Of a stretch of DNA of 64,000 nucleotides, positions 55,878 to 64,000 are shown in pieces. The translations under genes and the position numbers were made by a program. The notes beneath the pieces are model-generated. The model ran no database searches. It saw only the letters and a list, made by a program, of their open reading frames with translations, and was not told where the DNA came from. Within the stretch, counting starts at the first letter, position 1. Each line of letters starts with the position of its first letter. This stretch comes from Emergencia sp. 1XD21-10. GTDB taxonomy: Bacteria; Bacillota; Clostridia; Peptostreptococcales; Anaerovoracaceae. The stretch is from the NCBI RefSeq assembly GCF_009936045.1, contig NZ_QWEQ01000002.1:62001-126000 (forward strand). The letters are read 5' to 3'.

Positions 55878-56846
55878 CTAAACGAAATGACATGCAGCCA
55901 GATGACCATCTTCAATTTCCTTCAGTACAGGTTCCTGCGTTTTGCAAATTTCCTTTGCATTGGCGCATCTGGTGCAAAATCTGCAGCCTACCGGCGGATC
56001 GACAGGACTCGGCGTATCTCCCTCCAAAAGAATTCTCTCCTTCTTCACCGTAGGATCCGGAATCGGTATTGCAGAAAGCAATGCCTGTGTATACGGATGT
56101 GCGGGATTCTTATACAAATCATCTCTTTTCGCGATTTCCATAACCTTCCCCAAATACATCACGATAATCCGGTCGCAAATATATTCCACCACTGATAAAT
56201 CATGGGAAATAAATAACATTGTCAGCCCAAAATCTTCTTTCAATTGCAACAGAAGATTGAGAATCTGCGAACGAACCGAAACATCCAGTGCGGAAACCGG
56301 TTCATCGCAAATCATAAATTTCGGATCAGCTGCCAGAACGCGGGCAATTCCGATACGCTGTCTCTGACCGCCCGAAAACTCATGTGGATAGCGATCAGCA
56401 AATCCTTTTTCCAGCCCGACAATCTCCAGCAGTTCTTCTACTCTCTGTCTTCTTTCTTTTCGGGTTCCCCTTTTCTGTATTTCCATAGGTTCTGCTATAG
56501 TTTCAGCAATACGCATTCTTGGGCTTAAAGAGGAGTAGGGATCTTGAAATACAATCTGCAAATCACTGCGCATCTTACGAAGTTCCTTTTTTTTCATTCC
56601 CATCAGCTCTTTGCCTTCAAAAACAATACTGCCGGAGGTCGGCTGCGTCAGACCTAAGATTGACCGGCTGATAGTGGTCTTTCCGCATCCGCTTTCACCC
56701 ACCAGTCCCAGCACTTCTCCTTTATAAACATCAAACGAAACGCCGTCAACAGCTTTTACAAAGGATGTTGGTTTGCCAATCAGCTTATCATCAATCGCAA
56801 ACCACTTTTTTATATCCCTGATAGATAACAGTATTTCTTTTTCCAT
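55878..56846 (-). CDS. ABC transporter ATP-binding protein (OppF/DppF type)
   Basis: 322 residues with Walker A GLVGESGCGKTTISR, signature EFSGGQRQRIGIARVL, Walker B FMICDEPVSALDV and the C-terminal oligopeptide domain (GCRFCTRCANAKEICKTQEP). It starts at the last base of the OppD-type gene stop region. The pair of ATPases drives the permease encoded upstream. The C-terminal cysteine cluster is typical of Opp/Dpp ATPases with an iron-sulfur or zinc site. Confidence 0.93.
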   Translation of the reverse strand: MEKEILLSIRDIKKWFAIDDKLIGKPTSFVKAVDGVSFDVYKGEVLGLVGESGCGKTTISRSILGLTQPTSGSIVFEGKELMGMKKKELRKMRSDLQIVFQDPYSSLSPRMRIAETIAEPMEIQKRGTRKERRQRVEELLEIVGLEKGFADRYPHEFSGGQRQRIGIARVLAADPKFMICDEPVSALDVSVRSQILNLLLQLKEDFGLTMLFISHDLSVVEYICDRIIVMYLGKVMEIAKRDDLYKNPAHPYTQALLSAIPIPDPTVKKERILLEGDTPSPVDPPVGCRFCTRCANAKEICKTQEPVLKEIEDGHLAACHFV

Positions 56847-57838
56847 TATGCTTCACCTGCCTTTTTTTCTGCAATATGCAGCCAGCATCTGATCTTCCTG
56901 CCATTATCGATTTCGAAAAGCTCAGGTTCCTTTTCACTGCAAATATCCATAGCATATTCGCATCGCGGACAGAACCTGCATCCTGTTTTTATTTTATTGG
57001 CACCGCTTTTAAAAGGTATCATATACAATTTCTCATGATTTCCTATTTTTGGAATGGACTTCATCAAACCTTTCGTATAAGGATGCAGCGGTTTTTCAAA
57101 CAGACTTTCCACGGTCGCCTCTTCGACAACTCGGCCCGCATACATTACCACTACATATTTTGCAACTTCCGCTATTACGCCCAAATCATGTGTAATCATC
57201 ATAATAGACATTTCTCTTTCGGACTGCAGTTTGCGAATTAAATCTAAAATCTGTGCCTGTATTGTTACGTCCAGTGCAGTAGTCGGTTCATCTGCAATGA
57301 GAAGCTGCGGATTACACGACAGTGCCATAGCAATCATCGCCCGCTGCAGCATACCTCCTGACATCTGATGCGGATATTCCTTTACCCTCTTTTCCGGAAA
57401 AGAAATTCCCACTTCACGAAGCAGGTCAATTGCCATTTGTTCAGCTTCTTTCCTGGACTTTTTTTGATGCAGTACAATCGCTTCTTCAATCTGCGAACCG
57501 ATCGTATACAGTGGATTAAATGAAGTCATCGGCTCCTGAAAAATTACAGAAATCTGATTGCCTCTGATTTTCATCATTTCTTCTTCAGTTTTATCCAAAA
57601 GGTTTTCGCCTTTAAAAATGATTTCTCCTCCCGTAATTTTTCCCGGAGGATATGGAATCAGCTGCATAATGGACATAGCAGACACACTTTTGCCGCTGCC
57701 CGATTCACCTACAATTCCAAGGACCTCACCTTTTTTTATTCTAAATGTAACATCCTGAACAGCATGATTTTCATCTTTACCGTTATAGAAAGTGACAGAA
57801 AGGTGATTCACTTCAATTAAGTTATCATTTTTACTCAT
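56846..57838 (-). CDS. ABC transporter ATP-binding protein (OppD/DppD type)
   Basis: 330 residues with Walker A GIVGESGSGKSVSAM, signature QMSGGMLQRAMIAMAL, Walker B LLIADEPTTALDV and the C-terminal GCRFCPRCEYAMDIC motif. ATG 57838 follows AAGGAG, an upstream extension is unlikely. It overlaps the following OppF-type gene by one base. Confidence 0.93.
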   Translation of the reverse strand: MSKNDNLIEVNHLSVTFYNGKDENHAVQDVTFRIKKGEVLGIVGESGSGKSVSAMSIMQLIPYPPGKITGGEIIFKGENLLDKTEEEMMKIRGNQISVIFQEPMTSFNPLYTIGSQIEEAIVLHQKKSRKEAEQMAIDLLREVGISFPEKRVKEYPHQMSGGMLQRAMIAMALSCNPQLLIADEPTTALDVTIQAQILDLIRKLQSEREMSIMMITHDLGVIAEVAKYVVVMYAGRVVEEATVESLFEKPLHPYTKGLMKSIPKIGNHEKLYMIPFKSGANKIKTGCRFCPRCEYAMDICSEKEPELFEIDNGRKIRCWLHIAEKKAGEA

Positions 57839-57857
57839 CTCTGACTCCTTTTCTTTT

Positions 57858-58697
57858 CTACATACGAGGGTCCAGGACATCGCGCAGCCCATCACCCAGC
57901 AAGTTAAATCCGGTTACTGTGATAAAGATGAAGATAACCGGAAATCCCGATATATGCGGTGAAGAGCTGATATAGTCCTTGCCGGCACTAATCAATGCGC
58001 CCCATTCTGGAATTGGAGGCGTAGCCCCGATTCCCAGAAAGCTCAAAGTAGAAATAGACATTATAATCCACGCCATTTCCAGCATCGAATAGACCACAAT
58101 TGTAGGAATGCAGTTCGGGAGAATATGCTTTGCCAGAATTCTCAAATCTGAACCGCCTGCAGAGATGGAGGCTTCAATATAAGGCATCTCTTTCAGAGAC
58201 AGAACCAGTCCGCGTATCAGTCTGGCATAGGCCGGCATAGATCCCAGACCTACAGCAATCGTTACATTACCCAGACCCTGTCCTAATGTGGCAACGATAG
58301 CGATTGCAAGAAGCATTCCCGGAAATGCCATAAGGATGTCCATAAACCGCATCAATGGATTATCGAGATGCTTATAAAATCCGGAAATCAATCCAAGAGG
58401 AACACCTACCAGAACAGCTACTGCCAGAGACATCAAACTATATGGAATCGTTATTCTGGCTCCGTACAGCATCCGGCTCAACAGACATCTTCCCAGTTCG
58501 TCAGTCCCAAAAGGATACCCTTCCATCGGTCCCTTCAGAGCCATTGAACCATCCGTTAAGTATGGATCATTCGGTGCAAGCACCGGTGCCAAAACAGCAA
58601 TTGAAATCATAATTAATAAAATAACGGCGCCTATGGTTACACTTTTATTGTGAAAACACTTTCGCAGCATCATCCATTTCGGACTGTTATTTAACAT
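57858..58697 (-). CDS. ABC transporter permease (OppC/DppC type)
   Basis: 279 residues with about six transmembrane helices and the EAA loop YIEASISAGGSDLRILAKHI; the C-terminal GDGLRDVLDPRM is the family ending. The start is uncertain: ATG 58697 has AGGTGG 14 bp away, and a TTG at 58703 has better spacing. It overlaps nothing but lies tightly behind the OppB-type gene. Confidence 0.9.
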   Translation of the reverse strand: MLNNSPKWMMLRKCFHNKSVTIGAVILLIMISIAVLAPVLAPNDPYLTDGSMALKGPMEGYPFGTDELGRCLLSRMLYGARITIPYSLMSLAVAVLVGVPLGLISGFYKHLDNPLMRFMDILMAFPGMLLAIAIVATLGQGLGNVTIAVGLGSMPAYARLIRGLVLSLKEMPYIEASISAGGSDLRILAKHILPNCIPTIVVYSMLEMAWIIMSISTLSFLGIGATPPIPEWGALISAGKDYISSSPHISGFPVIFIFITVTGFNLLGDGLRDVLDPRM

Positions 58698-58716
58698 TTC
58701 CAAATTATTCACCACC

Positions 58717-59655
58717 TTAATATTTGATTCTCGGATCAACAGCACTGTAGGTCAAATCCACAATCAGATTTACGACCAGAAACATAATCGCAAAGAGCAG
58801 AATGCTTGCCTGAATGACCGGATAATCATTTCCAATAATTGCAGTAATAGAGTATCTGCCAAGTCCCGGCCATGCAAAAATACTTTCAATTACCACAGAG
58901 CCGCTGAGCATATAGCCTGTTTGCGTCCCGATGACTGTAATCAAAGGAAGAGATGCATTTTTAAGTGCGTGCTTGATTACAATAGATTTATAACGCAGTC
59001 CTTTCGCCTTAGCTGTTCTGATATAATCCTGCCGCATAACCTCCAGCATTTCCGAACGTGTCAATCTGGATATAGAAGCCATCTGCGGCAGCCCCAGCAT
59101 CAGCGCCGGTAAAAAGGCGTGCATCATGCCATCCAGACTGAAAAAAGAATTACCCATTCCGGAGAACGGAAACAGTCCCATCTGCAGACAGAAGATTTTC
59201 ATCAGCATAAGTCCAAGCCAGAATTGTGGAATGGATACACCCGCTAATGTCAGTCCCATACAGGCTTTATCGATCCATGTATTCTGTTTCAAAGCTGCGA
59301 TAATACCGAGGGGAATTGCCGCTGCAACAGACCAGATTCTGGCAAATACAATTAAATATATTGTGTTTACCAGCGCAGACATAAGGTCCTTACTAATTTC
59401 GGTCTTTCTCAAGAAGGATCGTCCAAAATCACCGTGAAGCACATTTGTAAAGTAATCAACAAACTGCTCCCATAACGGTTTATTTAAACCGAGCTGCTCC
59501 CTGATCGCCTCTATATCTTCTACGCGCGCAGAACTTCCTGCAAGTTTCACAGCAGGATCTCCCGGAGTGAATTGTACAATTAAAAATGTAACAATTATTA
59601 CGCCCAAAATAATAATCGGCAATTGAATCAGACGCTTGACTAAATATTTCTTCAT
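58717..59655 (-). CDS. ABC transporter permease (OppB/DppB type)
   Basis: 312 residues with six transmembrane helices; the N-terminus KKYLVKRLIQLPIIILGVIIVTFL, the EAA loop DYIRTAKAKGLRYKSIVIKHA and the ending VDPRIKY fit DppB. ATG 59655 follows AAGGAG. It is the first gene of the long operon, 69 bp downstream of the sigma-54 promoter. Confidence 0.93.
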   Translation of the reverse strand: MKKYLVKRLIQLPIIILGVIIVTFLIVQFTPGDPAVKLAGSSARVEDIEAIREQLGLNKPLWEQFVDYFTNVLHGDFGRSFLRKTEISKDLMSALVNTIYLIVFARIWSVAAAIPLGIIAALKQNTWIDKACMGLTLAGVSIPQFWLGLMLMKIFCLQMGLFPFSGMGNSFFSLDGMMHAFLPALMLGLPQMASISRLTRSEMLEVMRQDYIRTAKAKGLRYKSIVIKHALKNASLPLITVIGTQTGYMLSGSVVIESIFAWPGLGRYSITAIIGNDYPVIQASILLFAIMFLVVNLIVDLTYSAVDPRIKY

Positions 59656-59723
59656 CTTCTCTCCTTCTTTCTCATCTTTACTCGTCTTTTTCGTTTCATT
59701 CTTAAACTCTTTTCTCATATATT

Positions 59724-59741
59724 TTGCAATGACCGTGCCAA
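59724..59741 (-). promoter_or_regulatory. Sigma-54 (-24/-12) promoter of the oppBCDF-amidohydrolase operon
   Basis: The minus strand reads TTGGCACGGTCATTGCAA. It matches the consensus TGGCACG-N4-TTGCA at every conserved base: GG at -24 (59738-59739) and GC at -12 (59726-59727). It lies about 70 bp before the OppB-type start and downstream of a sigma-54 activator gene on the same strand. Confidence 0.92.
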
Positions 59742-59839
59742 AATGATACTTCCGCTAATTTCAATATTCATGACGATTTATTCAAAAATTTTCTTATATA
59801 TTTTTACATTTTGAGTAAAAATATTTTTATTCTTTACCG

Positions 59840-59872
59840 TATTTGTCTGATAATTCTCTTATTTGACAAATA
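59840..59872 (-). promoter_or_regulatory. Candidate upstream activator site for the sigma-54 activator
   Basis: TATTTGTC at 59840-59847 and GACAAATA at 59865-59872 form a perfect inverted repeat with a 17 bp spacer, centred about 115 bp upstream of the -24/-12 element. That distance is typical for enhancer sites. The right arm abuts the activator terminator. Confidence 0.6.
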
Positions 59873-59916
59873 AAAAACCGTAAGCTGCAATCAAAGTGCT
59901 GCAATCTTACGGTTTT
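59873..59916 (-). terminator. Terminator of the sigma-54 activator gene
   Basis: AAACCGTAAG and CTTACGGTTT form a 10 bp stem (59875-59884 against 59906-59915) with further GC pairs in the loop and a T run on the minus strand, about 19 bp after the activator stop. Confidence 0.85.
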
Positions 59917-59934
59917 CGAAACTTTAATTTTCCT

Positions 59935-61317
59935 CTATTTTTTCTTTTGCTTCAGTCCATATTTCAATAGTTTATAATTTAAAGCCTGTTTTGAAATTTT
60001 CAGCTTATTGGCCGCTAAAGAAATATTCTTAGTTGAGTCAATAGCCCGGACAATCAGACGTTTTTCATATTCCTCGACCCTTTCTGTTAAACTCAGGCTG
60101 TCCTCATAATTCATCATGATGGACTTTTCATCTTCATAATGCGTTGTCAAATAAAGCGGTAAGTTTTCCATTTTGATTTCACGGGAGCTAAGTACATTAA
60201 AAGCTCCCTCAACCACATTTTTCAGTTCCCGCACATTGCCCGGCCAAGGATACTGACAAAACAGTTCCATTACATCATCACTTACTCCAATCACCTCCTT
60301 ATTCATCTTTCTGTTATTCTGATTGATAAAGTAATTGGTCATAATCGGAATATCAGCAAGACGGTTTCGAAGTGTGGGAATTTCTATCAGTACTGTACTG
60401 AGCCGATAAAACAAGTCCTGTCGTAAAAGCCCTGCTTTAATACAATCCATAGGATTTTTATTTACAGCACTGATAATTTTAACATCAAACGGAATCATCT
60501 TATCGTCTCCGATACGTCTTACGCGTTTCTCCTCAATCGCTTTTAAAATTTTGGCCTGCATACTGACTTCCATTGAGTTAACTTCGTCAAAAAACAATGT
60601 GCCGCCGTCCGCAAGTTCAAAAAGACCGGCTTTATCCTCCGCTCCGGTAAAACTGCCTTTTACCGTACCAAACAAAATACCCTCCAGCAAATTCGACGGG
60701 ATTGCAGCACAATTCTGCGAAATAAAGCGATGCGCACACCTCACCCCGGAAGTATGAATACTCTGTGCAATCATCTCTTTTCCAGTACCGGTTTCTCCAT
60801 AGATCATCACAGCGGAATCTGTATTGGCAATCATAGGAATCTGCTTCTTTATTTCATTTACCTTCTGCGAGGCAGTAACTATATCATCAAGATGATACAG
60901 AACATCCGATTGCTTTTCCATTTTTGGCAGGTTAATGTATCGACGCTGAATATTCTTGTCACGACCATCGTCAATACTCCTGGAAAAATCAATAGCGCCT
61001 ACAATCTTGCCGCCCTGCATAATGGGCAGCGTACTGCAGATGTTTGTAACGCAATCTCCATGTCCTGTAGTCAGGTGCTCCACCCTGTCATAGATGGGCT
61101 GCCCTGTCTTCAGCACCTGCATAATTGTACTGTCCTCCTCGGCTAAGTCCGGATGAATTTCCAAAATCGTTTTTCCTACAATCTGCTCCATCTGCAGGCT
61201 GTACACGTCTGTTCTGAAATTAGTGTAATATTTGATAACGCCTTTTTCATCCGTAACCATAATTCCGTCGAAATAGTTGTAAATATTTAATATCTTTTCG
61301 ATATTCAAGTCTGACAT
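59935..61317 (-). CDS. Sigma-54 interaction domain activator with PAS sensor (RocR-like)
   Basis: 460 residues. A PAS-like sensor domain covers residues 1-120. The AAA+ domain has Walker A GETGTGKE (174-181), the sigma-54 contact loop as GSFTGA (221-226, usually GAFTGA), and Walker B GGTLFFDEVNS. A Fis-type helix-turn-helix closes the chain (NISLAANKLKISKQALNYKL). ATG 61317 follows GAGGTG. It sits between the hydantoinase gene and the sigma-54 promoter, so the transporter operon is its obvious target. Confidence 0.94.
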   Translation of the reverse strand: MSDLNIEKILNIYNYFDGIMVTDEKGVIKYYTNFRTDVYSLQMEQIVGKTILEIHPDLAEEDSTIMQVLKTGQPIYDRVEHLTTGHGDCVTNICSTLPIMQGGKIVGAIDFSRSIDDGRDKNIQRRYINLPKMEKQSDVLYHLDDIVTASQKVNEIKKQIPMIANTDSAVMIYGETGTGKEMIAQSIHTSGVRCAHRFISQNCAAIPSNLLEGILFGTVKGSFTGAEDKAGLFELADGGTLFFDEVNSMEVSMQAKILKAIEEKRVRRIGDDKMIPFDVKIISAVNKNPMDCIKAGLLRQDLFYRLSTVLIEIPTLRNRLADIPIMTNYFINQNNRKMNKEVIGVSDDVMELFCQYPWPGNVRELKNVVEGAFNVLSSREIKMENLPLYLTTHYEDEKSIMMNYEDSLSLTERVEEYEKRLIVRAIDSTKNISLAANKLKISKQALNYKLLKYGLKQKKK

Positions 61318-61389
61318 GCCGGACACCTCGTCTCAAAATGTTATTTTCATTCTATCATAAAAACAGATAATACGAAATCACATTTTAAA

Positions 61390-62793
61390 CTAAATACCTG
61401 TATAGCATCCGGCATACATTTTTGCAGGAATAAAATGTCCCATTCCGTACTCTCCGACAAATTTTCCATTCTCCACTGCAATCCTGCCGCGAAGCAGCAC
61501 AGTTTCTACCTTGCCGATCTGCTTTCTTCCTTCATAAAGATTGTAATCCACCCCATTAGGATTGTCTGCCAGATGTACCTCACCTGTCCATGCCGGGTCA
61601 AATATAACAATATCTGCATCAGATCCAACCTCCAAAGTCCCTTTTTGCGGAAAAATTCCGTTAATCTTTGCCGGTCCGGTGGCTATCAGTTCCACAAATT
61701 TTTGTCTCGATATTTTTCCGGTTTCTACACCATAAGTCCAAATCATAGAGAAACGATCTCCTGCTCCCGGTGAACCGTTTGGAATCTGTGTAAAGTCTTC
61801 TCTGCCGGCTTGTTTCAACTCTGCTACATCAATACCGCAGTGATCCGAAGAAATACCGGTGAGCAGACCACTGTTCAAAGCTTCCCATAGCGCATCGATA
61901 TCTTCCTGATCGCGAAGCGCCGGTGAGCAGACATACTTTGCAGCCTCATTAAAATCAGGATTCTCAAGTGCCTCTTTTGTAGTAGTCAGATAGTGTGTAC
62001 AGGTTTCACCGTTAATATTGATTCCTTTTCCCTTTGCTTCCACAATTTCATCCAGCGCTTCACGACAGGTTACATGTGCGATATATAAAGGGGTTCCCAC
62101 TTTTCCTGCTAAATAAGCCGCCCTGCGTACACCCTCCGCTTCAGTAAACGGCGGTCTTGAAACGTAGTGATACTTCGGTGTCAACTGTCCTTTTTTTACA
62201 CATTCATTTCTCAAAAAGTCCAGAATTTCACCATTTTCAGCATGAACAAAGACAGTTGCACCTACCTTCTTTGCCTTTTCCAAAATACGATAATAAGATC
62301 CATCATCAACATGAAGAGGTGAACCATTGTAAGCCATAAAGATTTTGATATTGGAAATTCCTCTCTCCGGGAATTCATCAATTTCATCAAAAATGCTGTC
62401 CATAAGATAAGTCACCATTGCATGAAGGGAAAAATCCACGCAGGCCTTATTTTTTGCGCGGACATTAATCCGATAGTCGATAGAATCAAGCAGCCCTGTG
62501 TCCGGATCCTGTGGAGCAAAATCTATAATCGTGGTTGTACCTCCCACGATAGCCGAATCCGTTGTCTCATAACCTGCTGTGTCTCTGTCGCCTACATTGC
62601 AAAGCGCAGAAAAATGCGTGTGCTGGTCTACTCCTCCGGGCATTACCAGCTTATCTTTTGCATCAATAATCTTATCTGCGCTCGTATTAAGATTTTGACC
62701 TATGGCGATTATTTTTTCATCTTCAATCAAAACCTCACCGATGAATTCATTTCTGTCTGTAACAATTGTACCGTTTTTAATCAAAGTTCTCAT
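61390..62793 (-). CDS. Dihydropyrimidinase / D-hydantoinase
   Basis: 467 residues of the cyclic amidohydrolase family. Metal ligands: HTH in PGGVDQHTHF, the carboxylated lysine in NIKIFMAYNG, H in VFVHAENG, H in YIAHVTC and D in SSDHCGID. It opens hydantoin or dihydropyrimidine rings to N-carbamoyl amino acids. ATG 62793 follows AAAGGA; a TTG just upstream is less likely. The neighbouring racemase gene ends 24 bp before this start. Confidence 0.92.
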   Translation of the reverse strand: MRTLIKNGTIVTDRNEFIGEVLIEDEKIIAIGQNLNTSADKIIDAKDKLVMPGGVDQHTHFSALCNVGDRDTAGYETTDSAIVGGTTTIIDFAPQDPDTGLLDSIDYRINVRAKNKACVDFSLHAMVTYLMDSIFDEIDEFPERGISNIKIFMAYNGSPLHVDDGSYYRILEKAKKVGATVFVHAENGEILDFLRNECVKKGQLTPKYHYVSRPPFTEAEGVRRAAYLAGKVGTPLYIAHVTCREALDEIVEAKGKGININGETCTHYLTTTKEALENPDFNEAAKYVCSPALRDQEDIDALWEALNSGLLTGISSDHCGIDVAELKQAGREDFTQIPNGSPGAGDRFSMIWTYGVETGKISRQKFVELIATGPAKINGIFPQKGTLEVGSDADIVIFDPAWTGEVHLADNPNGVDYNLYEGRKQIGKVETVLLRGRIAVENGKFVGEYGMGHFIPAKMYAGCYTGI

Positions 62794-62816
62794 ATGCTCA
62801 TGTCCTTTCAATGTTC

Positions 62817-63551
62817 TTATAAATCCACAATCCCATTAAATCCTTTAATTTCTTTTACCTCCGGCGCTTTCCATGTATTTGCTTTACTGGTCTTTACGTT
62901 CATTTTGACCAGTGCCTCCGCCAGTTTTACTGCAGGCATCACTCCATCCAGCACAGGCACACCCAATTCCTCGCGCAGCCTGTCGACAAAATCCACAAAG
63001 CCGGCGCATCCTAAAAGAATACACTCTGCGCCATCTTCCTCAACTGCTCTTCTGCCTTGCTCTGCTAAAGCCTTAAGGCCTTTCTCAGGATTTTTTCCGA
63101 ATTCCAATACAGAAAGCCCTGTGGTTCTGATAGACCTGCAAAAGCTTTCAGCGCCATAAGCCTTAACAACATCCTCTGTTACCTTCCGTGAACGATCCAG
63201 TACAGACACCACACTAAAATACGGAGCAATAAACTTCGCTGTAGTAATTGCAGACTCACATATCCCCAGGACAGGTTTTTCTGTCACTTCTCTGGCTGCA
63301 GCAAGACCCGGATCACCAAAGCAGGCAATAATAAATGCATCTGCATTTTCTTCTTTATCTCCTTTTATTACTTCCTGAATTACTCCGGGAACCGCCAGAT
63401 ACTCATCAACATAACACTCGATGCTGTCAGGCCCTGTTAATGGGCTTACTGCCGTGATTTCCGTGTCTGCATCCGCATATCTTACTGCCATATTGTAAAT
63501 ACTGTCCGTCATTGACTGTGTTGTATTGGGATTAATTAATTTAATCTTCAT
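62817..63551 (-). CDS. Hydantoin racemase / Asp-Glu racemase family protein
   Basis: 244 residues with the Asp/Glu/hydantoin racemase pattern: INPNTTQSMTD at the start, catalytic cysteines in IIACFGDPGL and LGCAGFVDF. It would interconvert D- and L-5-substituted hydantoins, so that the hydantoinase and carbamoylase can use both forms. It overlaps the upstream hydrolase gene by 4 bp, typical for translational coupling. Confidence 0.9.
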   Translation of the reverse strand: MKIKLINPNTTQSMTDSIYNMAVRYADADTEITAVSPLTGPDSIECYVDEYLAVPGVIQEVIKGDKEENADAFIIACFGDPGLAAAREVTEKPVLGICESAITTAKFIAPYFSVVSVLDRSRKVTEDVVKAYGAESFCRSIRTTGLSVLEFGKNPEKGLKALAEQGRRAVEEDGAECILLGCAGFVDFVDRLREELGVPVLDGVMPAVKLAEALVKMNVKTSKANTWKAPEVKEIKGFNGIVDL

Positions 63552-64000
63552 TCAAATGCCCCCCTATCTATTTTCTGTAATGTTCTCAAAAGAACCTCAG
63601 CACCATCTCTGATATGATCCGGATCTGAGTATTCGTCAAATCGGTGACTGATTCCGTTTCTGCTCGGAATAAAAATCAGTGCAGAAGGTACCAGAAAACT
63701 CATATTAATCAGATCATGACCTGCGCCGCTATACATTCTCATAGACGAATAATCGAGCTCCTCTGCAGCTTTCTCAACAATTTCGCAGAGCTGCGGACTG
63801 CAAACGGTTTCCGGTTGTTTAATAAACTCTTCTACTGATAGTCCTTTATCCTTCCACCTTGCCAGAAGCTGCTTGATGACATCATACATCCGGTTCATCG
63901 ACTTGTCGCGGAGCTCGATGATAAACTGTGTCTCACCCGGAATCACATTGACAGCGCCGGGAGTTACACTCATAGTACCTACTGTACACACCATGGTATT
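63548..64000 (-). CDS. M20-type N-carbamoyl amino acid hydrolase / allantoate amidohydrolase, C-terminal part
   Basis: Only the last 150 or so residues are present; the gene starts beyond the window. The segments VNVIPGETQFIIELRDKS, SGAGHDLINM and IFIPSRNGISHR are characteristic of HyuC/AllC-type metal-dependent hydrolases (beta-ureidopropionase, N-carbamoyl-L-amino acid hydrolase). It would release CO2 and ammonia from the product of the hydantoinase. It is translationally coupled to the racemase gene. Confidence 0.88.
   Translation of the reverse strand, partial: NTMVCTVGTMSVTPGAVNVIPGETQFIIELRDKSMNRMYDVIKQLLARWKDKGLSVEEFIKQPETVCSPQLCEIVEKAAEELDYSSMRMYSGAGHDLINMSFLVPSALIFIPSRNGISHRFDEYSDPDHIRDGAEVLLRTLQKIDRGAFE

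Overview
The window is 64 kb of a Gram-positive, low-to-mid GC chromosome, most likely a Clostridia member (an anaerobe of the Peptostreptococcales/Anaerovoracaceae type is my low-confidence guess). The evidence is a T-box leader on valS, the rimP-nusA-ylxR-ylxQ-infB-rbfA-nrnA-truB-ribF order, smc-rnc-plsX, a folE-HD-folP-folBK operon, strong AGGAGG ribosome binding sites and a diderm-independent envelope gene set. No rRNA, tRNA, CRISPR array, phage or insertion sequence is visible.

Layout. 1-2.0 kb: smc (cut by the window edge), rnc, plsX. 2.6-12.2 kb: glyA, an SSB-like protein, a peptidoglycan glycosyltransferase, then (reading right to left) a T-box controlled valS-folC-lipid kinase-acetyltransferase-split ThrE exporter run. 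12.7-16.3 kb: a membrane XRE regulator and the folate operon. 16.5-21.7 kb: small accessory enzymes (acetyltransferases, one of them broken, Nudix, methyltransferase, HAD, metallo-beta-lactamase fold). 22.2-27.1 kb: potassium uptake (trkA, two trkH, a CBS protein). 27.3-39.1 kb: padR, pnp, rpsO and the nusA/infB information-processing operon. 39.4-48.2 kb: redox and amino-acid genes with two LysR divergons (one with an aminotransferase, one with an M20 hydrolase and an unassigned permease), a nitroreductase and GAPDH. 48.3-64 kb: a catabolic region for cyclic nitrogen compounds. Here a nine-gene operon (oppBCDF-type transporter, three tandem paralogous metal amidohydrolases, a binding lipoprotein and a fourth amidohydrolase) sits behind a near-perfect sigma-54 promoter, next to a hydantoinase/racemase/N-carbamoyl hydrolase operon that ends with the sigma-54 activator gene. 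Together they suggest import, ring opening and deamination of hydantoin- or dihydropyrimidine-like compounds.

The most unusual signal is not a gene. Every gene-free gap longer than 300 bp in the window (eight of them) holds an island of short, paired, inverted half-sites. Each island uses its own 7-8 bp word (GTTGTGC; CGCCAAC/TTGCGTT; TTGACAA or CTGACAA; TGTGCATA; GTTTTCA), yet the geometry is nearly constant: two inverted half-sites spanning about 35-40 bp with a non-conserved interior of about 20-25 bp. Words are shared between distant islands, so these look like genome-wide families. I know of no described element with this design.
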